64,000 bases of DNA from Pseudoips prasinana (Eukaryota > Arthropoda > Insecta > Lepidoptera > Nolidae): positions 9,635,001 to 9,699,000 of the forward strand of contig OX621246.1 in NCBI GenBank assembly GCA_951640165.1. Reading direction: 5' to 3'. Position 1 is the stretch's first letter, and each line of letters begins with the position of its first letter. The notes beneath the pieces were generated by a model. It saw nothing but the letters and a program-made list of their open reading frames with translations. It searched no databases and was not told the origin of the DNA. Shown one piece after another: positions 47,601-59,600 of the stretch. A program made the translations under genes and the position numbers.

Positions 47601-50600
47601 GTTCTTCTGTTGTCAAGTTGGGCGGAAAATCCCTCAATGCTCTTCGCTGTAACATGTCCCAGGCGTGTTCAATTGGGTTTAAGTCTGGCGACTGTGGAGG
47701 CCAATCTAATACCTGAACATCGTGTTCTCGAAGGGCGGCCCTCACCAGCCGCGCTGTATGGGAAGGTGCATTGTCATGCATGAGCTGAAATTCTTGCCCC
47801 GTTAGGGCCCTGAGCGGGACAATGACACGTTCTACTACCTCCTCACGGTATCTATGGGCAGTCATGCTGCCCTGAATCCAAATGAGTTGGGTTCGTCCGC
47901 CGATTCGTATTCCTGCCCACACCATAATTGTCCCGCCTTGGTAAGAGTGGACCTCCTGTGGATGTCGGAGACGGCTGACCCTGCCTGGAGTTCTCCAAAC
48001 GCGTGTTCGTCTCGAATCTGGATGAAATCCATAGCGGGACTCATCAGTGAACAGCACCAATGACCATTGCTGATCACTCCATGTCAAATGTTCTTGAGCC
48101 CATAAAAGTCGCCTACCGCGATTGCCACGTCGCAGCGCTGGGACTCGTAGCGGTCTGCGAGCATGAAGACCAACTTCATGCAGCCTCCTTCGCACGGTTT
48201 GGTCGCTCACCAGCAGCTGCTGACCCTCCTGGAGCCTTTGCACTAGTTGCATCGCTGTGATATTGGGTAGTCTTCTGGCGGTCATTTGGAGAAATCGATC
48301 CTGTCTCTGAGTGGTAACACGATATCTACCTGTGTGCCGTTCTGCCACATCTCCAGTAGCGCGATAACGTGACCACAGCCTGGATACCACATTTTGGCTT
48401 GTGCCCAAAGACTCAGCAACGACGCGTTGAATAGCACCGTTTTGTAACATGCCAACTGCCCGTAACATTTCATCTCGACTCAAATGATGGCGTGGCATGA
48501 CGCTAAAAAGCTTACACAACCAATTGAGAAAAGAAAATAAAACAATTTATCAGGTTTTCTTCAATTAACACGCAAAAAAAATTTTAATGCAACTTCTTGA
48601 AATTAGATACAACTCAAGATTGCGCTGTGCTTTGCGTGTTTTCATTTGTTTCTCATTTTAATTTTTTAATTTTGAATAAAGAATAGACAAGGTTTAAATC
48701 TGTAAATAAACTTTTTAAGGAAACTAAATAGGTTTTAAACAATAAAGCCATGTTTGATTTCAAAATAACGTATCCCTAGACTTTGTTGATGTGTGTAGGT
48801 ATCGGCGTTCTGTTAAAGTAATTTGAGAGCTAACGATACCTGACTACTACGTAAATTAATACATGGAAAAGTTTAATATTAGTTCCATACCTACAGGGTT
48901 TAGGTAATTAGGGTTCCCCGTACAAAAATTGGTTGTATAGAAACGTTATTAGTTAACGTGTCGTACGTTAAACATTAAAAATGAATGAAACTTTGATATC
49001 GGGTTCCGTGCTAAAATGGTAAAGTGGAATTACAAGATAAGGTCCAGGAAGTAAGTACTACATTTCAAAATGTTGCGATGCTCAAAAGCGCAAGATCCTC
49101 CGACACAAATTAAATGCGATTTTTTTTTATTAGATTCAATGGATTCAACTGTCTCGTTTAATTCTTAATGTGATTGAATTCCGTTAAGGCGTTCAAAAGT
49201 CACAGATTATTTACTATTATCGAAAATGTAACAGCAGTCCCTTCTAATATTTCCATTTTTTTTTAATAAATACTGATATGATCATGGCATATTAATTTGC
49301 ACAAATCGGGCACTTTTAATTTATTTAGAATATGACCGTATTTGTATTCTTAACTCATTAATTCATCGATTAATAAATTGTATCATGGCAGCCCTATTCA
49401 GAATTTTCTTACAGAATGTTTTACTAAAACTACATCTAAATATGCTTGCTGCAGCAAAACAGGTTAAATCTTTACCAGGTTTTAACTTTGTTTATATATC
49501 TGCACATATATATATTGATTGATATTATATCAGCACATATTTATTTCGACTTCTAATTATTGGTATTTTATCAGCTCTCCCTGGACCGCCAACGGAAGTG
49601 CGACCATCGGAGATCACGGCGACCACCGTGCGACTCACGTGGACTTACAACGGACTAGAGGAACCCCAGTACTATGTGATACAGTACAAGCCTAAATATG
49701 CTAACCAGGTGAGTGAACTATAATAACTACTGTTAGCACGCAGGGGATAGAGTAGTCATCTCGGTGGCCGCGTTTATGGGCACACGGGACAACTATTGAC
49801 CCATATATGGTGTTTCTTTGTATGAATGTACTTTCTACCCGTAAAATGCATTTTTGTAAAGTCTCCCACGACACAGATAAATAGTTCAATAGACAATGTC
49901 TTAAAAATTATCATAAAGTTTTATGCAAGTATTAAAACCAAATCTATTCACATTCCTGAATACATTGTCCAGAAATATAAGTAGGTATAGTTATGTTAAG
50001 TATGTTTTATTTCTGTAACGCGATCTTTGGATTCTAATCCAAATTCAAAATTTTATATATACCTATGGAATCGCTGTGCATAACGTGGCAACTACTAAAA
50101 AACACTGCAAGAAAACTGAGTAGGAATATTGGCAGTAAGAACTAGTAAAAAATACAGAATAAAATATTATTTTTATATTGTTTCTTTATTTAGTCTTAAC
50201 ATAAAGTGCATTGGAGTTATGCAAATAGAAGAAATGTAAGCGGTAGCTGAAGGCTGAAGAATATCGACTCGTGGGGGGCGGAGAAGTAGTTCCGAGGGAA
50301 TATCTATCAAAGAACGGGCAGCAATTTCTTTCTGTGACTTTATCAGTGTCTGCGATCGCCAACCCGTCTGCCAAGCGTGGCGATTATAGCATTACTTGGA
50401 ATCTATTCTGTAGGGTGGAGGTACTAGCAGCACAGAGTACGCACGACCACACCTAAAAAGAAATGTGTAAAACCTCATTGACTCTTCACGTATTTCGAAC
50501 ACAGGCCTTCAGCGAGATCTCCGGCGTGATCACCCAGTACTACTCGGTAACTAACCTGTCCCCCTACACCGAGTATGAGATGTACGTGATCGCAGTCAAC

Positions 50601-53600
50601 AACATCGGGCGAGGACCTCCTTCCGCGCCCGCCGTCATCACCACAGGGGAAACTGGTATGTATTAGCAATACTTCTGCATTGATAGAGGTGTATTTATAC
50701 TGCAACGGCACAATATTCCCTCGATTTTAAATCCCAATATCTTCAAATTTGGTTTTCCGTTCTGAAACCATAGAGTGTTTTGAATCACAAAAGAATGATC
50801 AAAATCGCTTCATCAAAGAGAAATCACGTAACGTATTGATCACCTCTTCTATTTAGGTTGGTTTAGTTTAGGAATATAAATTTGGTTGATCCGTTTTGGA
50901 GCTATAATGTTACATCGTAGTTCCGAATCCGTTCCACTAAATTGTTTATTACGAAGCTACTCGGGATATTTTTTTGATAAGTGTTATTAAAATAAGTTTA
51001 GAAGTTCCAAGTGAATTGAAATTTTTATCGTTGGAGTTATTATACAATATCGAAAAAAAAGAAAAACAAAATATTATATAATATCGAATTCAGAAAAAGA
51101 ACTGTAATCTCTTGGACAGGAGAATAGTACTTTATCAAACATGCTAATGATAGCTTTCAGGTGTTAAATACCATAAGATCGGGTTCTCCATGCCATAGAC
51201 ATACAAACTTCTATACATGAAAGTATACATAAAAATATTACAATTCTATAAATACCTCTGGATGAGTCTGGTCTTAAAATTGTAGTATATGGTTGCCTTT
51301 TGCGCTTTATTTCATATCATCCAAATATTTTGAAGCGTCGCGTCGTTCAGTTCACGTGTAGTAGCGGTTAATTTGTTAGCCGACTTTCCTCTCCTCTCTG
51401 TGGTTTCGCCTTTGACCACATTCTCATCTAATGGAAAGCGTAGATGTGATTTAGGGTATTCAAGCCCATCGCCGTTGACGCTCGTTTCTAAAACACGCGT
51501 CGACGGCGCGTTTAAAAAACGTGTGTGCATATTCCTATAAAAATATTAAGATTCAGGCCTAACTGGAAATATACAGTGTAATTATATTGGCTAGTAATTA
51601 CATTGATCAATTAAAACTAGTGTGAAAAATGCAGGTTTATTAATTCAAACTTCATTCAAACGTAGACAGCATTTATGTGCCGTGTATTCACGATATGCGA
51701 TAAAGAACTGGCAAATCTGGGACCAGTGCATTAAATCCATCGTTAGCCCTCAGTGCTGTATTGGCAGATATGTCACAATAATATTGTTAAGGAAACCAGT
51801 AAAATAACTACACGTATTAAAATTAAATTTGAAACGCAACGCAAAGGGAAACATCAAAATCATGATGTGTCGTTTGATGTTTCTAATCATCAAAAACATA
51901 TCTAATCGGCTACAATCTCGACACGGTGTAAGTACCAAAATAATTATGTGAGTTGGGTTGCGGTTTTTGATACAATATTCACATTGTTACGCAAGGCCCA
52001 TGTTGCGTATTCTGCCATGTGGAAACAAATATAGTATACAAATGGGATACACAAGGTTGGTTAAGATTAGATTACTTAAGTCATAATTTAAGGCTACTTT
52101 CGAAATATAAGAATCGAAACTGTGCTCAGCTAATAACGATGTCGAATTATTCAAGAGAAATATAATTAATCTCATTTATAAACGATGCAGCGACTGTTGA
52201 ATGCTGAATAATGTCTCCAGCATTTAACAATATTAACCCAAAATATTCTGATCACATATTTAGTAGAGTAATTTAGTTATTCGCTTATACGCACGTACTA
52301 AAAAGCATATAACTAAGCATTTAGATTTGTTAATACATAGTTAGTTCATAATGTAGCTCTACTAACTATTGATTTTGCATTTGAAAAGTATTTACGATAA
52401 TATTTACAAATATCGAGAATAAATGAAACATACAGGCAAATACAAAGCGAACAGTTGTTATTGAAACCGTGATATCATGGAGTTCTCCCAGAACCACAAA
52501 TATACCTCTATTTGTGTAGTTGAGATAGCTGTCTTTGATTGGCGAAGACCTGATCTAAAAGTTTATGCGCAAACACACTACGGAGATTAGCCATTCATTT
52601 ATTTATTTAAGGATCGTCAACGTTACATACACTCATGCAGTTATAAGACACGTACATACTTAAAAATAATAGTAACGCAGGCAAATTAAAATATATTTTC
52701 CAAGCGACATTATTATTCTATATATTAGAACTTCATAGAAATAAACTATGATACAGTGACATGTTTAAAAAGTTGTCATTTCAAAACATAATGGTAATAA
52801 GATAGCACCTTAAATTGTTATTTTATTCAATTCTTAATCCTGAAACTTTTTGTCTTTGAAATGTTGTAGAAAAATCAATGAAGAAATTATCAAGATTTTC
52901 CAATTTGTAAAAAGATCTGTCGCCGAAACAAGGATTTGACAAAATTAAAACAGTCGCAAGAATAACAATCCTACGCCATTTGCCCATACGCTTATTATCA
53001 TTTAATTTTCTCTTGTCTCGCTTTCAATTTTGTCAAGTATAAAATTAATTTCCTTGCTTTGAATTGGGTAAATAGATTTCTTTCTTTCTTGCGCTCAATT
53101 CTAAGTTTTAAGATTTTTGTTTCAACTTTCCATGCCTACGCGTTATACGCGACGTTGACGTTCGACGATGCTTCATGTAAGTTCGCTGGTGTAAATCGAC
53201 CTTTATTTTGTTTGCACATTTGTTTTAATTCTTAGAATCTAGTCGTAGTGCGTAATCTTTTTTTTTAATTTCGTTTGTTTAATCATGCACCATTTCGTTT
53301 GTATCGGTGTTAGGATGAATGGATACTTCCAGTCTGTGTCACACTTTTTTCGATTCCGCAGCACCGTTTGTGTGATTTGTTTGTTGCGTGAGTCGTTTTC
53401 TATTGTACTAATCATGTTTTTTATTTCCTTGCTCTCTTGCAGTGGATTCGTTGTATGGAGGCGCCAGTAAGTATACATAAGTGATTTTGTTGGTATTCTA
53501 AAATCTGGGTTGACAGCATGTTGTACATCGTTATGCATTAAACATATGGGAGCCTATATCACGACAGTACAATTGGTTTATTGCTTGCTAATCGCATGTG

Positions 53601-56600
53601 GAATTCGTTAACTTATCAATGCCGAGGGCATTTTCATAGAAATTTAACTACCCTAAATTATCCGATGGTGGAGTTCCTTCTTCCCTATTTACATTTAATT
53701 TTGTTATAATTCTACACTTATATAAAATCCCGCAAATATTGCGTTTGACTTTTTAAACCTCGGCCGCCCTATCTCAAATTCGAGGCGAGCTCGCAAAAAC
53801 ACAAAATAAAAACTCTGATGAGTTGGTAATGAAAAGCTTGGTATATAAAAATTACCAACAAGTCTTTTCATATTCTTTACATTTCTAATAAAGGAAAAGT
53901 TTGGTCTGACACCGTCGACCCGGATTTTGGACTCGCAAACGAGATTATAGCGTTTTAATATTACACTGCTGAAACTTTTATTGTTTTGGGGGTATTATAA
54001 ACAGAAAAGAGATTTTTTCATTGAGTGACGCTGTTGAACAACGATTAGGAATCCTGTTAAGACGGGCATTGTGCCCTCGACGCTTATTGTCCTATTATTT
54101 TTATTTTCATTTCGTACATAATTGAGATGAGTCGAGTCGCTTCTTAATTTAACGTAGCGATGTTTTCTTATTATTGCTTTTGTGATTGCGGTAAGGGTTA
54201 GTTTGAGGGGAGAGCTGGACAGTATTGTTTCTGCACAATTGAAATAAACAACTACGAGCAATTGTCTTTTAAATATGTATAATTTTCTGTGAACTGTAAT
54301 AATTGAAATACAGTCGCTCTTTACGTTCTATATGATGGAATTCATTATGAGCTAATACAATAAAATTGTACTAATAGAGTTCCTAATGTAATGGTTTTTG
54401 TTAAATCTGTATCTTATTGGCATTCACTCACTAGATAAGGCCATGGAGATAAAGATTTGATAAAGAAATGAGAGCCTTAACAGTCCATTTGTATCTAATA
54501 AATCATTGTTGGAATATGCATCGGTTATATTGTTAGATTAATATTCCAAAATATTCAGAGCAATTCTTCACTTTAATGTATTCTTACTGACAAAAAGAAA
54601 ATCCTGTTTTGCCCACATTTAATGGTTAGTACAACAAACCAGCAAAATGAAAGCTTGTTCTGAATATTTTGATATATTAATCTCACAACATCAACATCTA
54701 TACTTTTTAGAATAGAATTTTATACCGTGCAAATCATGTATACGAGAGACATGTTTGTGCGCTGATGACTGGGCCTTAACTCAATGAAGTTAACTCGAAG
54801 AGCCTGACTTTCTAACTCACTGACTCATCAACCCTTGACGTAAAGAGAAACTTTTGTACAGAACTTCCCTGTAATATGTAAACAAGGAACAAGACCTTTT
54901 TTTAAATTGGATGGATGGATAATAATGTGATATGTGAATATAAACCACACATACCTGACCGGAGGTTAATGTTACATCAAAGAAATAATCAGCAAAAAGG
55001 AAGATGCCAGAGAGACAGATTACTATGGTATATCAGATTGCTGATGGGCAATATAATTGGTGATTGATGTCAGTCATTTACCGACCCGATAGATCGTGTA
55101 GGGAGCGCATTAGGCCAGCTTCCACGATAGATTAATTCGCATATAGTTGTAGATTAGTCGATGTAGTGCCAGAGAGTAATCTTTGTAGAGCTATTACGAT
55201 TCTTGTTGCCTTCCAAAATCGTGTGATCTAGAAAATACATTTAATATATACCTACAACATTTGCGGATTTTAGTAGAAGGCTTTCCAAAAAGTCTTGTTT
55301 GATAATGAAGGTGCTTGTTCAAGTTCTGCTGTAATAATTATTCGTATTAACTGGATTATAATGAATGATACCTTTCATGTGTTATTCTTGTATTTTTGGT
55401 ACCTACTTTACATAATTAAATAATTAAGTTTCTTCAAAACTATTATACAATATTTGTATAAGATTATAACATTGTGTTTAATGTTTTCTATTAATCAAAC
55501 TTATGTTATAATTTGATCAAGGGCATAGATAAGGAGTTACTTTTATTTTGTGTAAATAAAAAAAGAGCACGTTCTGTGGTTAACAATAAATCGACTAATA
55601 GAAGAAATGGGACAGTTATTTCAAAGAAGCATAAATTTTTGTTTTTATTTTGTAGGACCGGGTTCGGCACCTAGGAATGTTCAAGTTCGTCCCCTGAGTT
55701 CCAGCACTATGGTCATCCAATGGGATGAACCGGAAACGCCTAATGGACAAGTCACGGTAAGGGTGTCAACAGTATCTACCCCGCCACATAAAAGGAAAAT
55801 ATATATATTTTTTTTTAAATATAAATGTTATATGTATGTATTTTTTTATCTACAGGGCTATAAAATTTACTACACTACAGACCCCACACAGCCTTTACAA
55901 TCATGGCATTCACAAATGGTGAGTCTTAATATTTAAGCATAAATTTTTCTATAGTAAAAATAAATGGAATAAAATTTCCCCCTTTTACTCGCATAATCTA
56001 AAATGTTTGCATTTTATTTTAGATGGACAACAGTCATCTTACTACGATTAGCGAATTAACTCCTCATACTGTTTACACGATACGCGTCCAAGCTTTTACC
56101 TCCGTGGGTCCAGGACCTATCTCCGCCCCTGTACAAGTCAAAACACAGCAAGGTAAGTTTTTAATCCGAAATACCACAACACTTTATGTACAGACGCCAG
56201 CACATCCAGCTACCCCAATCTGTCAAATTTCTTTTATAGATTTTCAACTTCATCACAAAAGCATAAGGTTCACTTTCAATTGGGGACATTTGACTGATTG
56301 GAGTAGCTTGACGTGCGTCTGTACCTTCGGACACTTGACTCTTCAGATACCCGTACCTTTAGAGATTTTTTCATACGCAGCTCAAGAGAATCCATTTCTC
56401 ATGACAGCTTCAATATGCTACGAAAAGATTAGCCATTTAAAGAAAATTGAGTGTACCCATTTCCGAAGATCTCAGTAATGTTTTAAACTAATCATATTAT
56501 TGCCATTAGGTGTACCGTCCCAACCGTCAAATTTGGTAGCCGTGGAAGCCGGCGAAACATCCGTCACACTGTCTTGGAGAAGACCAGCACATGCAGGGGA

Positions 56601-59600
56601 CAATATAGTGTCCTACGAACTGTACTGGAATGACACTTACGCGAAAGAACATCACAGGCGGTAAGATATCGACGCACAAGCGTGTAATATTGTTCGTTGA
56701 GTAATATAGGATGTAATGTTAATACGGGCCGCCATCTTGACGTGTAAGGATCGTCAAATGTCAAAGTGGCAGCCGGGATGGCTTGTCAAACTGACAGCTA
56801 TATGTGCTTCCTTTTAATTCGTGTATATCCAACACTATTGAACAGTGCGAGAATCGAACATAAAATATATGGACACTGAGGTAGTGGTGGTGTCTAAACC
56901 TAACAATGATGATGACGATAAAATTTATTCAGCACTTGGGTATTAATACACACTTGTGCTCGTCAATCTTATAAATCAGTAGTAATAATAATAATATCCT
57001 GTAACACACGGCCATCAGATCTGGTTTTCATAGTACCTACAAGCTCTGCTTAGTTCGGAATCAAAAGACTGGGTGTTGTGGACTAGTTGACCCAAGGTAT
57101 TTTTTAAAATTTTTAGTTTAGACTTCATAGTCTCAAATTTCTATGGGTTTCGTTCGTAAATTTTGTATCACTGATTTGTAGCCAAGCACTGTCATCTTCA
57201 TCCAGATAGTCAAATTTTTTAAAATCTTTTATGGAAGTATTATCTATCGCTACGCTATTCCTGGCTGGGCGCCAATAATACGGTAGCTATTTCACGGTTT
57301 CCATATTATTAATAATATAATTGGCGGTGCAGGCGGATCCCCATAACAGAGACGTACACCCTGAACGGGCTGTACCCCAACACGCTGTACTACATCTGGC
57401 TCGCGGCGCGCTCACAACGCGGCGAGGGCGCCACCACGCCGCCCGTGGCCGTGCGGACCAAGCAATACGGTATGTCGCGCACAGACACACTGAGTGACGT
57501 CATGTGGAGAGTGAGTGGTAGACACACCCGACCAGGAACGAGCCACGATCACAAACCAACTTTCATCCCGACTCCAACAGTCAAAGAAACTTCCGCATTC
57601 TTTCAATATGGAATAAGTTGGATACTTTACCTGCTTTCCGCTCGAGCAATAAAATTTCGCGTTTCCAAACAATTTATGGAAAATGCTTTCAACTGTTCGT
57701 TTTAAAGCTTATTTTATAAGTACGTGCCGCTTTACGCAACGCGCGATGCAACGCTCGTTCCTGATCGGCGCTTGAGAATATGAGTGAGTGAACCTATAAC
57801 GGTATTCCAGGTAACTCCTAATGTAATATTTCACATAAGAGCACCTGCCCGGCACGCCGCCAGTAATTCAGCACAAGCACCAAGTTTTATATATCACAAT
57901 ATGTGTTTTGTAATCGTAACTTTGTCGAAACGGTAAAGTGTACGCCGTAACTCGATCGCGGCATCGAACCAAACTGTCAAACTTGTTAGCGGGAATTTGC
58001 TTAATTGAAAGCGTACACGGTACCTTAGTAGTAGCTTTATGTTGTTCGTAGGTCGAGTTTTGAATGGAGGTTAACGCCTTCAGTGACTTTTGTTTATTTC
58101 GCCAGCGACGCGGAGGTCGTTAAGAAATCGCACACTCCATTGCCATTATATTCATCGAAAGCCATCGATCTAATCTCTCCATCTAATAAACCATAAATCG
58201 TCCAGATAAAAACCTCCGCGTCGTAAGCTAGAACATAATCATCACAATTTTCTTCCTACAGGGGAAAGTGTGAGGGATGTGACTTAGTATGGGCGAGCGG
58301 ATCCTACGTTCACACCTCACACAGAGTGCATGCTGGTTTATTTAGACGACAGAGTCGTCGTTGCATTTTGTTTTGGGCACATTTATTTTTAGTTCCAATC
58401 GCATTCAGTGATTGCATCGGCTAGGTCGGTTGTCGCGGTGCGCGGTGTAACGAGCGCGCGGCGCGGAGTCGCGCGACATTTGAGTTGCAGGAGGGCTCGG
58501 ACCTCGGTCCGGCCCAGCGTTCACTGTCGAGCTTTCAGTGCCCGGCGCGCCCCCCATGAACGTGACGGCGCAGGCCGTGTCGCCCACCGCCGTGCGCGTG
58601 TCGTGGGAGCCGCCGCCCGCCGAGCGGGCCAACGGCCGCATCGCCTACTACAAGTTGCTGTGTGTGGAGTCGGGCCAAGGGGACTCCGAGGCGACCGTCA
58701 TCAAATTGAATCAGACATCTTTCCTTCTGGACGAGCTGCGACGCTGGACCGAGTACCGCATCTGGGTGCTGGCCGGCACTAGCGTGGGGGACGGGCCCGC
58801 GTCCTACCCGCTCACCGTGCGCACGCACGAAGACGGTACGTGTCCACGCGCTCAACCACATTCCTGCACTGACTGACGTTCCGCTCCTCAATTTTATGAT
58901 TTCCGAGCTGAAAATCGCCCTTTGGCGTTAGGCTTAAGAAAAGAAAATCGCGAAGCAGAAAAAGCTCTTAAAAAATTAACTTCTTAATATAGTCCGAGGG
59001 AGCGTTAATAAATATAAAATCATAAAATTGAGCGATGTCGGGCCAAAGAATTAATTGCTAATAATTGATGAATAATTTAATTATCTTTCAAATTAACAAA
59101 GTTCTTTGGCTATGTAATATCAGAGGAGTTTTTGGAGTTCGTTCACTTTTTAAATGATTTCAAATCATTTCCGAAATACGAGTAGGTACTTATTCAAGTT
59201 ACGGTAGACTTCGTGCTCCTGCGGAGTTTAATTCTTTTTTTTAATTCATGTGATAAATAACCTCTGTTACTACATGTCGAAACATAAATACTTACTTGAT
59301 GAAAATAACTTAATAATAATTATTAATCTCTTCACATCCAAAACCTTGGGACTCAACGAAGTTGGTATACTACTACTGTTTTGTTTAAAATAATTCATAT
59401 CGTTCAATGATTGAGATTTTTTCAGTGGCGCAGGGTCCATATATCACAATTCCTATAGGCTTCTTTTTTATGAAAATAAAAACTAGGAATACTAACATAG
59501 GATTGACATAGCTTGTAATTTTTATGTATATACTTACGACACTTAGTCTAAAATAAACGATATAAAATTAGCTATATCTCTATCGTAAAAATTGACACGT

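Noticed and set aside
48571..48640. CACGCAAA ... TTTGCGTG as terminal repeats of the Tc1-like element
   Set aside because: Both lie on the same side of the gene and only eight bases match, so they cannot be the two ends.
58081..58125. GCCAG|CGACGCGGAG|GTCGTT as a microexon
   Set aside because: Ten bases break the frame and the donor is weak.
58260..58265. CCTACAG|GGGAAA|GTGTGAG as a 6-nt microexon
   Set aside because: The donor is poor, six bases is extreme, and the next better donor would leave a stop in frame.
58405..58891. Open frames on both strands over exon 11, 76-124 residues
   Set aside because: They arise from the GC-rich codons of the Lar exon; only the frame giving the FN3 pattern with matching splice phases is supported.
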